A stretch of 39,839 nucleotides of DNA from positions 1-39,839 of the forward strand of contig NZ_VZII01000054.1 in the NCBI RefSeq assembly GCF_009391885.1. The letters run 5' to 3'. Position numbers and translations under genes: made by a program. Shown one piece after another: positions 1-8,454 of this stretch. The notes under the pieces are model-generated. The model was not told the origin of the DNA. It saw only the letters and a program-made list of their open reading frames with translations, and made no database searches. How positions within the stretch are numbered: the first letter of the stretch is position 1; each line of letters opens with the position of its first letter. The stretch is from Pseudomonas sp. MN1F. GTDB taxonomy: Bacteria; Pseudomonadota; Gammaproteobacteria; Pseudomonadales; Pseudomonadaceae.

Positions 1-107
1 TTTACTTGAATCCAGAGCGCCCGGAAGCTGGAGTTGCCATAGCTAGATGAAGTTAAGGCGACAGGTACATTGACACGCACCGTCCAGGCCACACAAAAGC
101 ATCAGGC

Positions 108-136
108 AAAAAAAAGGGGCGCCGACCAAGCGCCCC
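108..136 (-). terminator. Rho-independent terminator of the zwf-pgl-eda operon
   Basis: Read on the minus strand, a perfect 7-bp stem (GGGGCGC / GCGCCCC, 7-nt loop) is followed directly by eight T residues. It lies 25 bases past the eda stop codon. In positions 1-107, beyond the terminator, I see no convincing gene: only short out-of-context frames without a ribosome-binding site. Confidence 0.9.
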
Positions 137-161
137 ATAAGCCGTAAAGCACACAACAGTT

Positions 162-842
162 TCAGTTGGCGTCCAGCAGTGCCATCGCCTCGGCGCTGCA
201 CGCCTCGATCCGCGCCCAGTCGCCGTTCTTGATCCAGCTGCTGTCGAGCATCCAGGTGCCACCTACGCACATCACGTTCGGCAGCGCCATGTAATTGCGC
301 ACGTTGGCCGGGTTAACGCCGCCAGTCGGGCAGAAGCGGATATCGCCAAACGGGCCGGCAAAGGCCTTGATCGCCGCCACACCACCGCTGATTTCCGCCG
401 GGAACAGTTTGAAGCGACGGTAGCCCAAGGCATAACCCATCATGATTTCGGACGGCGTGCTGATGCCTGGCAACAGCGGGATCTCGCTGTCCACACCAGC
501 TTCGAGAATGTCCTGGGTGATGCCCGGCGTGACGACGAACTGCGCGCCAGCGGCCTCCACCGCCGCGAACATGCTGCGATCGAGCACAGTACCGGCGCCA
601 ACGCACAGCTCCGGGCGCTGCTCGCGCAGCACCTGGATAGCCTTCAGGCCATGCTGCGAACGCAAGGTCACTTCCAGGGTGCGGATACCGCCAGCAGCCA
701 GGGCGTCGGCCAATGGCAGAATGTCTTCCTCACGGGCGATGGTGATTACCGGCAGGATGCGCGCCTGTTCGCAGATGGCATCGATCCGCGTGGCTTTATC
801 CGCCATCGAAAGCTTGGGCTGTGGGCGTTCAAGGGTGGTCAT
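162..842 (-). CDS. eda: KDPG aldolase (2-dehydro-3-deoxy-phosphogluconate aldolase)
   Basis: This enzyme cleaves 2-keto-3-deoxy-6-phosphogluconate to pyruvate and glyceraldehyde-3-phosphate, the last step of the Entner-Doudoroff pathway, in the cytosol. The 226-residue product has the class I KDPG/KHG aldolase layout. Glu57 lies in LEVTLR, the general acid/base position. Lys145 in FKLFPAE is the Schiff-base lysine, and RFCPTGG (residues 169-175) forms the phosphate-binding turn. The start at 842 is preferred because AAGGA lies 9 bases upstream. An in-frame ATG at 863 overlaps the pgl stop as ATGA but has no Shine-Dalgarno sequence. It is the last gene of the zwf-pgl-eda operon, 17 bases after pgl, and should be controlled with zwf by HexR. 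Identification is near certain. Confidence 0.97.
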   Translation of the reverse strand: MTTLERPQPKLSMADKATRIDAICEQARILPVITIAREEDILPLADALAAGGIRTLEVTLRSQHGLKAIQVLREQRPELCVGAGTVLDRSMFAAVEAAGAQFVVTPGITQDILEAGVDSEIPLLPGISTPSEIMMGYALGYRRFKLFPAEISGGVAAIKAFAGPFGDIRFCPTGGVNPANVRNYMALPNVMCVGGTWMLDSSWIKNGDWARIEACSAEAMALLDAN

Positions 843-859
843 GACAGTGGATCCTTGGC

Positions 860-1573
860 TCATGGGCACCAGTAGATGCTCAGGGGGTCGTGAAGAAAGG
901 CGCGAATCGGCATTTCGGAAAGGTCGTTGCCCGCCAGCGCGGCGCGCAGGGTAGCGAGTTTGCCCGGGCCTTGCACGGCCAGCGCGATGAATGCCGCGCT
1001 GGCCAGCAGCGAGCGCGTCATCGACAGACGCTGGCGCGGCACGCTTGGGGCCAGCATCGGCAGGCAACGGCGCGTGTTTTCAGGGTCCAGGCCTTCGGCA
1101 AGGTGGGGGCTACCGGGGAACAGCGAGGCGGTATGGCCATCGTCCCCCATGCCCAACACCAGCACATCGATCGGCGGCAGCTCTGCCAGGGCCTGGTCGG
1201 CGCTGGCTGCGGCCGCGTCGAGGTTCCCGGCCTGCTGGTAGAGCCCGACGAAGCGAGCCTTGGCGGCAGCGCCCTTGAGCAAGTGGCGGGCCAGCAAGCC
1301 GGCATTGCTGTCGGCGTGCTCCACCGGCACCCAGCGCTCGTCGGCCAGGCTGACGGTAATCTTGGCCCAGTCCAGCGGTTCGCCAGCCAGCTTCTCGAGG
1401 AACGGCACCGGGCTACGACCACCGGACAGCACCACACAGGCCTGGCCCTTGGCGGCAATGGCTGCACGCAGGCGTTCCGCCACCTCATGGGCCAGGGTTG
1501 CGGCCAGTGCCCTGGCATCCGCCAACTCGTGCACCTGCACGGCCTCTGGCAGTTTCAGTTCAGATATCGCCAT
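860..1573 (-). CDS. pgl: 6-phosphogluconolactonase
   Basis: The product hydrolyses 6-phosphoglucono-delta-lactone made by Zwf to 6-phosphogluconate, in the cytosol. The 237-residue protein has the DevB/SOL-type lactonase motifs: VVLSGGRSPVPFLEKL near the N terminus, SLADERWVP, and GMGDDGHTASLFPGSPH around the catalytic histidine. The start at 1573 follows a strong GGGAGGG ribosome-binding site. An upstream in-frame ATG at 1591 lies before that site and is unlikely to be used. The reading frame overlaps the end of zwf by 14 bases, which suggests translational coupling of the two consecutive enzymes. Confidence 0.96.
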   Translation of the reverse strand: MAISELKLPEAVQVHELADARALAATLAHEVAERLRAAIAAKGQACVVLSGGRSPVPFLEKLAGEPLDWAKITVSLADERWVPVEHADSNAGLLARHLLKGAAAKARFVGLYQQAGNLDAAAASADQALAELPPIDVLVLGMGDDGHTASLFPGSPHLAEGLDPENTRRCLPMLAPSVPRQRLSMTRSLLASAAFIALAVQGPGKLATLRAALAGNDLSEMPIRAFLHDPLSIYWCP

Positions 1574-3029
1574 ACCACGCCCTCCCATCACGCGTGATCA
1601 ATGCAATCGAGCTCATCGGCCCCCAGGAGCCGGCCGCGTAAGGCTTGGGCGCATCGCCCGCGTTACGCCAGCCAGCGATCAACTGGTCACACCACTTCCA
1701 GGCGTACTCGATCTCGTCCTTGCGCACGAACAGGTTCTGGTTGCCGCGCATCACTTCGAGCAACAAGCGCTCGTAGGCATCCGGAATCCGCGCACTGCGC
1801 CAGGTGTCGGAAAAATTCAGCTGCAACGGGCCACTGCGCAGTTGCATGCCCTTGTCCAGGCCCTGCTCCTTGGTCATCACCCGCAAGGATATGCCTTCGT
1901 CCGGTTGCAGGCGGATGATCAGCTTGTTACCGATCTGCAAACGCTGTTCCGGGGCGAAGATGTAGTGCGGCGTTTCCTTGAAGTGGATGACGATCTGCGA
2001 CAGCTTCTGCGGCATACGCTTGCCGGTGCGCAGGTAGAACGGCACACCCGACCAGCGCCAGTTGCGGATGTCGGCGCGCAGGGCGACGAAGGTTTCGGTG
2101 TCGCTCTGGGCGTTGGAATTGTCTTCTTCCAGGTAGCCAGGTACCGGCTTGCCATCGCTGTAGCCGGCGATGTACTGGCCGCGCACCACGCGAGTGCTCA
2201 AACCTTCGCCGGTGATCGGTGCCAGCGCCTTGAGCACCTTGACCTTCTCATCACGGATGCTGTCGGCCGACAGATCGCTGGGCGGGTCCATGGCGATCAG
2301 GCAGAGCAGCTGCAGCAAGTGGTTCTGGATCATGTCGCGCAGTTGGCCGGCCTTGTCGAAGTAGCCCCAGCGGCCCTCGATGCCGACCTTCTCCGCCACG
2401 GTGATCTCCACGTGGGAGATGGAATTCTGGTTCCACTGGGTTTCGAACAGGCTGTTGGCAAAACGCAGGGCGATCAGGTTTTGCACCGTCTCCTTGCCCA
2501 AGTAGTGGTCGATGCGATAGACCCGGCTTTCCGGGAAGAAACGCGCCACGGCATCGTTGACCCGCCGTGACGACTCCAGGTCATGGCCGATGGGCTTTTC
2601 CAGCACCACCCGGGTGCGCGCCACCAGGCCAGCCTTGTCGAGGTTCTCGCAGATGGCGCCGTAGACGGCCGCCGCGGTGGCGAAGTAAGCGATCAGCGGC
2701 TGTTCGCCGGTCAATTGTTCGGCCAGGGCCTGGTAACCCTCGGGTTGGAGGAAGTCGAGGTGCTGGTAGCGCAGGCGGCCAAGGAAACGCCCCAACGCGG
2801 CGGGCTCGATTTCAGCCTCGGCCACATGCCGGCGCAGGTGCGTTTCGATGGTGTTCAGGTGATCCTCGGCGCTGCCGGCCTCGCGCGCCAGCGCCAGCAG
2901 GCGGGTGTCCGCGTGCAGGAGGTTGGCACGGTCGAGCTGATAGAGCGCGGGAAACAGCTTGCGCAATGCCAGGTCGCCAAGGGCGCCAAACAGGGCAAAG
3001 GTGCAAGGTTCGACACTGATCGCAGCCAT
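1560..3029 (-). CDS. zwf: Glucose-6-phosphate 1-dehydrogenase
   Basis: The enzyme oxidises glucose-6-phosphate to 6-phosphogluconolactone with NAD(P)+, the entry to the Entner-Doudoroff route and a main source of NADPH. The 489-residue length is normal for the family. Visible features are the N-terminal Rossmann fingerprint FGALGDLALRKL (about 14-25), the EKPIGHD segment (144-150) and the active-site signature RIDHYLGKE (172-180), with the catalytic His and the substrate-binding Lys. AGGA stands upstream of the ATG at 3029. It heads the zwf-pgl-eda operon, divergent from hexR across a 202-bp spacer that holds a HexR-like inverted repeat. P. putida strains carry several zwf paralogues; linkage to hexR, pgl and eda marks this as the main one (zwfA/zwf-1), by inference. 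Confidence 0.97.
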   Translation of the reverse strand: MAAISVEPCTFALFGALGDLALRKLFPALYQLDRANLLHADTRLLALAREAGSAEDHLNTIETHLRRHVAEAEIEPAALGRFLGRLRYQHLDFLQPEGYQALAEQLTGEQPLIAYFATAAAVYGAICENLDKAGLVARTRVVLEKPIGHDLESSRRVNDAVARFFPESRVYRIDHYLGKETVQNLIALRFANSLFETQWNQNSISHVEITVAEKVGIEGRWGYFDKAGQLRDMIQNHLLQLLCLIAMDPPSDLSADSIRDEKVKVLKALAPITGEGLSTRVVRGQYIAGYSDGKPVPGYLEEDNSNAQSDTETFVALRADIRNWRWSGVPFYLRTGKRMPQKLSQIVIHFKETPHYIFAPEQRLQIGNKLIIRLQPDEGISLRVMTKEQGLDKGMQLRSGPLQLNFSDTWRSARIPDAYERLLLEVMRGNQNLFVRKDEIEYAWKWCDQLIAGWRNAGDAPKPYAAGSWGPMSSIALITRDGRAWYGDI

Positions 3030-3094
3030 GATGTTGGTTCTTTCCTAAAGTTGGTCTAGGAATACCGCTTTCACACACGGTTTTCAAGGGATAA

Positions 3095-3110
3095 TGTAGT
3101 AAAAACCACA
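3095..3110. promoter_or_regulatory. Probable HexR operator for zwf (and hexR)
   Basis: An inverted repeat TGTAGT / ACCACA around AAAA (5 of 6 paired positions) sits in the hexR-zwf spacer, 66 bases before the zwf start codon. HexR of P. putida is known to bind TTGT-N7/8-ACAA. On the minus strand this site begins TTGT, but its right half reads ACTACA, so it is a variant of that pattern. Assignment rests on location and symmetry. Confidence 0.5.
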
Positions 3111-3231
3111 ACATTACACACAAGCATTACAGACAAGTGGTACGTCAACCGCACCGACAGTACGATAGACGACAGTGCAAAAAGCCTGCTGCTCCCACAG
3201 CCGGCTGTCTTCCCGACCCAAGGACACACCC

Positions 3232-4104
3232 ATGGACCGCGTGCGAAACCTCCTGGAACAGATCCAGGGACGCCTCGACGAGCTGAACAAGGCCGAACGC
3301 AAAGTCGCCGAAGTCATCCTGCTCAACCCGCAACAAGCCACCCGCTTCAGCATCGCTGCGCTGGCCCAGGCAGCCAAGGTCAGCGAACCGACCGTCAACC
3401 GCTTCTGCCGTTCGTTCGGTGTCAGCGGCTACCCGGAGCTCAAGCTGCAACTGGCGCAGAGCCTGGCCAGCGGCGCAGCTTACGTGAGCCGCGCGGTGGA
3501 AGCCGACGACGACCCGGCAGCCTACACCCAGAAGATTTTCGGCAGCGCCATCGCCTCGCTCGACAGCGCCTGCCAGCAACTGGACCCGCAACAGGTCAGC
3601 CGCGCCGTGGACATGATGATCCAGGCCAGGCAGATCCACTTCTTCGGCCTCGGCGCCTCGGCGCCGGTGGCCCTCGATGCCCAGCACAAGTTCTTCCGCT
3701 TCAACCTCGCGGTATCGGCCCATGCCGATGTGCTGATGCAACGCATGCTGGCCTCGGTGGCACACACCGGCGACCTGTTCGTGATCATCTCCTACACCGG
3801 GCGCACCCGCGAACTGGTCGAAGTGGCACGCCTGGCCCGGGAAAACGGCGCCTCGGTGCTCGGCCTGACGGCTGCCGGCTCGCCGTTGGCCCAGGCCTGC
3901 AGCCTGAGCCTGCACATTCCGCTGCCGGAGGACACCGACATCTACATGCCGATGACCTCGCGGATCATCCAGCTGACTGTGCTCGACGTGCTGGCCACCG
4001 GCATGACCCTGCGCCGCGGCGTGGACTTCCAGCCGCACCTGCGCAAGATCAAGGAAAGCCTCAACGCCAGCCGCTACCCCATCGAGGACGACGAACTCAA
4101 CTGA
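3232..4104 (+). CDS. hexR: HexR, RpiR-family repressor of glucose catabolism
   Basis: This transcriptional repressor has an N-terminal RpiR-type helix-turn-helix domain (about 1-77; recognition helix SEPTVNRFCRSFG at 51-63) and a C-terminal SIS sugar-phosphate-binding domain (about 130-260). HexR is known to release its operators when KDPG binds. From memory, published DNA contacts R54/R57 and effector serines S140/S184 match R57, R60, S143 and S187 here if numbering is shifted by three, which may reflect a different annotated start. The ATG at 3232 has AAGGA 8 bases upstream; longer frames lack such a site. The gene is divergent from zwf and overlaps the mutarotase gene tail-to-tail by 8 bases. 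Operators between edd and gap make it the hub for the whole block. Confidence 0.96.
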   Translation: MDRVRNLLEQIQGRLDELNKAERKVAEVILLNPQQATRFSIAALAQAAKVSEPTVNRFCRSFGVSGYPELKLQLAQSLASGAAYVSRAVEADDDPAAYTQKIFGSAIASLDSACQQLDPQQVSRAVDMMIQARQIHFFGLGASAPVALDAQHKFFRFNLAVSAHADVLMQRMLASVAHTGDLFVIISYTGRTRELVEVARLARENGASVLGLTAAGSPLAQACSLSLHIPLPEDTDIYMPMTSRIIQLTVLDVLATGMTLRRGVDFQPHLRKIKESLNASRYPIEDDELN

Positions 4105-4951
4105 GCCGGTGCGCCTGCAACCGCAAGTGCGCGCGCTGCCCCGGCGCCAGGCTCAGGCCCTCGCCACTGCCACTGGCCGCCTCGACACAGACGAAGCCCT
4201 GGCACTCACGGCCACTGACGCCCATCAGCGGCCGATTGCCGGGGTGCCAGACCACGGTGTCATCGCTGTCACCGGTGTCGATGCACAGCTCCCGCTCCCA
4301 GGCCGGATCCTGCAGCTGCACCCGTGGCGTGCCCGGGTAGACCTTCTGGCAGCCGCCCTTGAGCTTGAGCGCGCCGTCTTCACGGCAGGCCTGGCGGCTC
4401 AGGCGGTCATAGCCTTCGATATCCTCAAGCCCAGACAGCGCTATCTCGGACACGTCACTGATACGCCAGTAGGCCAGCAGCGCATGGCTCAGCTGGCAAG
4501 GTTCGCTGTCCTGGTGCTCGGTGCTCAGGCTCAGTTCCATACGGCTGCCAAGCCTGGCGTGCAGGTCTACCTGCCAGTCGCACAGGTCCAGCCGCCACTT
4601 CAGGCTGACGCCCTCCTCGTCTTCGCGGCTGTCCACCAGCTTCCAGTCCAGCAAGCGCGCCCAGCCATGGGCCGGCCACAGGTCTTCGCTGGGGTGGCGG
4701 CCATACCAGGGCCAGCACACCGGCACACCACCGCGTATGGCGCCCACTTGCGGCCATTGCTCGGCGCACCACAGCCACGGCCGCTCACCGGCCGGCTGGA
4801 AGTGCAGCAGTTGCGCGCCCTGGCGGCTGAACACCGCCTGGCAACGGGGATGGTCGATGATCAGCACATCGCGCTGCTGGTAACGCTCCCACTCGAATGT
4901 CGGCCGGGGCCGCTGCGAGGAAAAGAAGCGATGTAGCGGATGTTCGGGCAT
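4097..4951 (-). CDS. D-hexose-6-phosphate mutarotase (YeaD family)
   Basis: The predicted aldose-1-epimerase-like enzyme interconverts alpha and beta anomers of hexose-6-phosphates in the cytosol, which would feed the anomer used by Zwf. The 284-residue protein has the family hallmark RGGVPVCWPWYGRHP and a C-terminal TVVWHPGNRPLMG segment, typical of the YeaD/Apf mutarotases. The start at 4951 (MPEHPLHRFF) is chosen because the homology-like region begins there; only a weak GGA stands upstream. It lies 117 bases downstream of oprB on the same strand, so it may be the last gene of the gts-oprB operon. Its 3' end overlaps the end of hexR by 8 bases, leaving no room for separate terminators. Confidence 0.88.
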   Translation of the reverse strand: MPEHPLHRFFSSQRPRPTFEWERYQQRDVLIIDHPRCQAVFSRQGAQLLHFQPAGERPWLWCAEQWPQVGAIRGGVPVCWPWYGRHPSEDLWPAHGWARLLDWKLVDSREDEEGVSLKWRLDLCDWQVDLHARLGSRMELSLSTEHQDSEPCQLSHALLAYWRISDVSEIALSGLEDIEGYDRLSRQACREDGALKLKGGCQKVYPGTPRVQLQDPAWERELCIDTGDSDDTVVWHPGNRPLMGVSGRECQGFVCVEAASGSGEGLSLAPGQRAHLRLQAHRLS

Positions 4952-5068
4952 GGTTCCAAGCTCTTGTTGTTTGAGATAGCGCTGTCTCGGCCTATCCCCG
5001 ACAACCACTGCAAGCCAGTGGGTGCCGGGAGCCGAATTTGGATTGGCGTAAATTTACAACAAGTAGGC

Positions 5069-6412
5069 TTAGAAAGACGACTGAATCTTCAAACCTGCGA
5101 CCAGCGCGTTATCCACTTCGTCAACACCGCCTGGGCTCTTGATGTACTGCAGGTTGGGCCGCACGGTCAGCCAGTTGGTGACGTGGAAGCCGTAATAGAG
5201 CTCGGCGTTGTATTCGGTGCGCTGCAGCGGCACGAAACCTGGGTTGTCGTAGTCGTCGATACCGCTCTGGGCATTGAGCAGTTCGGCGCGCTTCTTCACG
5301 TCATCGTTTACGTGGATGCGCGCTACGCCAAAGCCGATGTCGTCCTTGGGCCGGGCGTCGAAGGCACCTTTGTAGACCAGGCCGACCTGCTGGTAGTTGT
5401 CGACCACGTTGGTGGCCTTGTCGTGCACGGTGAAGTTGGCGAACAGGCTCAGGCCGCGATTGATGTCGCCAGCATGCGCAGTAACCTGCTGCTGCGCTAC
5501 CACCCACCAGCCGTGCTTGCTCGAATGCGACTTGAAGGCTTCGCCGGTGACCGCCTGCGGGTTGCCGTTGACGTCTTCGAACACATCATCGGCCTTGGCC
5601 GTGCTGTAGTAGTAACCCAGGCGGTATTCACCCGGCAGGTCATTGACCTTGGGCGACCAGACCATCTCCACCGGCAGGATCGCGCCTTTTGTGCCGCTGC
5701 CGCTGAGCTTGAAGCCGTTGCCGGTCTCCAGGTTCGACGGGTTCTGCTCGTAGGCTCCGACTTGTACGAAGAATTCCGGGGTGATGTTGTACTTGACCCG
5801 CAGTGCCCACTGGCTGACCGGCCAGTTGTACCAGATGCCGCCGACCCAGTTGCCCACCTGCGAGCCGCAGAAGGCCAGGTTCTGGAAGTCGCAGGGGAAG
5901 CTGTTGAAGTCCTCGCCCTCACCAAAGCGGCCGACTTTCACGTCCAGTGCGCCATCGAAGTACTTCTGCTTCACCCACATCTGCGTCAGGCGCCAGGTCT
6001 GCCCGCGGCCCCACACTTCCTGCACCGAACTGAACTGCCCGGCGCGCGGGTCGCTGATGCGGTCGTTGGAGAGGTTACGGCCACTGCGCTCGGTGATCGC
6101 CAGCTTGAACTCGGCATCGTGCCAACCGAGGATCTTCTGCAGGTCCAGGTGCGCGCCAAGGGCAAACTGGTCGCTGTAGCGTGCGGTCTTGTCGTCGTTG
6201 TAGCCGCCGTGCAGGTTGCCGGCCACCTCGCCAACATAGTCGAAGGTGAAGTCGTAGCCCTTGTCCAGCAGCTCGGTGCGGGTGCCACCCCAGTCGCCGG
6301 TCATCCATTTCGACTCGCTGGAAAAGGCCTCGGCAGCCTGCACGCCACTGCTGCCGACCACGGCGAGCAGGGCCAGTGAACCCAAGGTCCTGATGCGATT
6401 GCGCTGTTCCAT
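5069..6412 (-). CDS. oprB: Carbohydrate-selective outer-membrane porin OprB
   Basis: This outer-membrane channel lets glucose and other monosaccharides into the periplasm. The 447-residue precursor has a Sec signal peptide (residues 1-26, cleavage predicted after GVQA). A mature beta-barrel sequence follows, with alternating aromatic and glycine residues, and it ends in Phe (KIQSSF), the usual C-terminal barrel signature. The segment WMTGDWGGTRTELLDKGYDF at the mature N terminus is typical of OprB. GAGGA stands 9 bases before the ATG. It follows the ATPase gene gtsD by 41 bases with no terminator seen, so it is probably co-transcribed with the Gts transporter, matching uptake across both membranes. 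Confidence 0.95.
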   Translation of the reverse strand: MEQRNRIRTLGSLALLAVVGSSGVQAAEAFSSESKWMTGDWGGTRTELLDKGYDFTFDYVGEVAGNLHGGYNDDKTARYSDQFALGAHLDLQKILGWHDAEFKLAITERSGRNLSNDRISDPRAGQFSSVQEVWGRGQTWRLTQMWVKQKYFDGALDVKVGRFGEGEDFNSFPCDFQNLAFCGSQVGNWVGGIWYNWPVSQWALRVKYNITPEFFVQVGAYEQNPSNLETGNGFKLSGSGTKGAILPVEMVWSPKVNDLPGEYRLGYYYSTAKADDVFEDVNGNPQAVTGEAFKSHSSKHGWWVVAQQQVTAHAGDINRGLSLFANFTVHDKATNVVDNYQQVGLVYKGAFDARPKDDIGFGVARIHVNDDVKKRAELLNAQSGIDDYDNPGFVPLQRTEYNAELYYGFHVTNWLTVRPNLQYIKSPGGVDEVDNALVAGLKIQSSF

Positions 6413-6453
6413 CCCTTTGCGTCCTCTTTTTTCTTATTGATGGTGTAGACGAG

Positions 6454-7605
6454 TTAGCGGCCCTTGAAGTGAGCCACGTTGTCCTTTACGGCATTGCTGC
6501 TGGCCAGGTGCAAACGTTCGCCGCTGTCGGCGTCGAACAGCAGTACCCTTGCCGGGTCGAACTGCAGGTTCAGGCTGTCGCCTACCCGACAGGCGATGTC
6601 CGGCGCCAGGCGGCAACACACCTTGGTCTGGTTGAGGGTGACGAAGACCAGCAAGTCCGGCCCGGTGGGCTCGGTCACCTGCACTTCAGCGCGGATACCC
6701 GGCAGGCCGTTGCCCTCGCCTGCGCCCAGGGCGATTTGCTCCGGGCGGATGCCGAGGATGATCTCGCGACCTTCGAGGTCATCACTGGCCGGCCCCAACG
6801 GCAGTTCGCAACGTGCCTGGCCGCTGTCGAGCAGCGCCAACAGGCGCCCGTCCTGCTTGGCCAGGCGTACTGGAATGAAGTTCATCGGTGGCGAACCGAT
6901 GAAGCTGGCGACGAACTGGTTGGCCGGGTCGTTGTAGATCTGCTGCGGCGTGCCGAACTGCTGGATGACGCCGTCCTTCATCACCGCCACCTTGTCGCCC
7001 AGGGTCATGGCCTCGATCTGGTCGTGGGTGACATACACCGTGGTGGTCTTCAGGCGCTGGTGCATCAGTTTCATTTCAGTGCGCATCTCGACCCGCAACT
7101 TGGCATCGAGGTTGGACAGCGGCTCGTCGAACAGGTAGATCTTTGGCCGCCGCGCCAATGCCCGGCCCATGGCCACACGCTGTTGCTGGCCACCGGACAG
7201 CTGCGCCGGCTTGCGTGCGAGCAGGTGCTCGATCTGCAGCAGCTTGGCCACCCGCGCCACCTCCTCGTCGATGGCCGCCTGCGGCATCTTGCGGATTTTC
7301 AGGCCGAATTCGATGTTCTCGCGCACGTTCATGGTCGGGTACAGCGCGTAGGACTGGAACACCATGGCAATGTCGCGGTCCTTGGGGCTCATGCCGCTGA
7401 CGTCCTGGTCATCGATGAGGATCGCGCCGCCGGTAATGTTCTCCAGGCCCGCGATGCAGTTCATCAGGGTCGACTTGCCGCAGCCCGAGGGGCCGACCAG
7501 GATCAGGAACTCACCATCCTTGATCGACAGCTGGATGTCCTTGAGCGTGTCTGGCAGGCCGCTGCCGTAGGTCTTGTTCACATTGCGAAGTTCAAGCGTT
7601 GCCAT
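6454..7605 (-). CDS. gtsD: Glucose ABC transporter ATP-binding protein GtsD
   Basis: This ATPase subunit energises glucose import through GtsBC. The 383 residues comprise an ABC domain with Walker A GPSGCGKST (38-46), Q-loop FQSYALYP, signature LSGGQQQR (136-143), Walker B IYLFDEP (156-162) and the switch His in VTHDQ. A C-terminal TOBE-type regulatory region of the MalK/UgpC class follows (from about 240). The start codon follows the gtsC stop by 3 bases and has AAGGGG upstream, so translation is likely coupled. Other sugar ATPases of this class look alike; substrate assignment comes from the neighbouring genes gtsABC, oprB and the glucose enzymes. Confidence 0.93.
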   Translation of the reverse strand: MATLELRNVNKTYGSGLPDTLKDIQLSIKDGEFLILVGPSGCGKSTLMNCIAGLENITGGAILIDDQDVSGMSPKDRDIAMVFQSYALYPTMNVRENIEFGLKIRKMPQAAIDEEVARVAKLLQIEHLLARKPAQLSGGQQQRVAMGRALARRPKIYLFDEPLSNLDAKLRVEMRTEMKLMHQRLKTTTVYVTHDQIEAMTLGDKVAVMKDGVIQQFGTPQQIYNDPANQFVASFIGSPPMNFIPVRLAKQDGRLLALLDSGQARCELPLGPASDDLEGREIILGIRPEQIALGAGEGNGLPGIRAEVQVTEPTGPDLLVFVTLNQTKVCCRLAPDIACRVGDSLNLQFDPARVLLFDADSGERLHLASSNAVKDNVAHFKGR

Positions 7606-7608
7606 GAC

Positions 7609-8454
7609 TTACCCCTTGACCGCGCCGGCCGTGAGCCCGCGGACGAAATATTTGCCTGCCACCACGTAGACCAGCAGGGTTGGCAGGCCGGCAATCATCG
7701 CCGCCGCCATGTCGACGTTGTATTCCTTGGCCCCGGTGCTGGTGTTGACCAGGTTGTTCAGGGCCACTGTGATCGGTTGCGAGTCGCCGCTGGAGAACAC
7801 CACGCCGAACAGGAAGTCGTTCCAGATCTGGGTGAACTGCCAGATCAGGCAGACCATGATGATCGGCGTCGACATCGGCAGGATGATGCGGCGGAAGATG
7901 GTGAAGAAGCCGGCACCGTCCAGGCGCGCGGCCTTGACCAAGGCATCGGGGATGCTCACGTAGAAGTTGCGAAAGAACAGCGTGGTGAAGGCCAGGCCGT
8001 AGACCACGTGCACCAGCACCAGGCCGGTCGTGGTGCTGGCCAGGCCCAGCTTGCCGAGGGTGAACGACGCTGGCAGCAGCACGGTCTGGAACGGCAGGAA
8101 GCAGCCGAACAGCAGCAGGCCGAAGAACAGCTGCGAGCCGCGAAAGCGCCACATCGACAGCACATAGCCATTCAGCGCACCGATGGTGGTAGAGATCAGC
8201 ACCGCTGGCACGGTGATCATGATCGAGTTCCAGAAGTAACCACTGACCGTGCCCCAGGCCTTGACCCAGCCGATGCCGGTGATCACGGCGGGCCAGCTCA
8301 GCAGGTTGCCGGTACTGATGTCTTCCGGAGACTTGAAGCTGGTCAGCAGCATCACCACCAGCGGCACCAGGTAGAGCAGCACGGCGATCAGCAGCACGGC
8401 ATGGATGGCGATGCGGCTCAGGCTCAGCGCTGGTTTATCCGAAGGACTATGCAT
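7609..8454 (-). CDS. gtsC: Glucose ABC transporter permease GtsC
   Basis: The 281-residue inner-membrane permease of the MalG class has six predicted membrane segments, the first at about residues 14-37. The EAA-loop VKAARLDGAGFFTIFRRIILP, which docks on the ATPase, lies in the second half. CGGAG stands 9 bases before the ATG. It overlaps gtsB by 8 bases and is 3 bases from gtsD, a tight operon arrangement. Together with GtsB it forms the membrane channel for glucose delivered by GtsA. Confidence 0.93.
   Translation of the reverse strand: MHSPSDKPALSLSRIAIHAVLLIAVLLYLVPLVVMLLTSFKSPEDISTGNLLSWPAVITGIGWVKAWGTVSGYFWNSIMITVPAVLISTTIGALNGYVLSMWRFRGSQLFFGLLLFGCFLPFQTVLLPASFTLGKLGLASTTTGLVLVHVVYGLAFTTLFFRNFYVSIPDALVKAARLDGAGFFTIFRRIILPMSTPIIMVCLIWQFTQIWNDFLFGVVFSSGDSQPITVALNNLVNTSTGAKEYNVDMAAAMIAGLPTLLVYVVAGKYFVRGLTAGAVKG

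Noticed and set aside
861..863. Longer eda start (ATGA overlap with the pgl stop)
   Set aside because: It has no ribosome-binding site, whereas the ATG at 842 has AAGGA at ideal spacing and fits the family N terminus. It remains a minor possibility.
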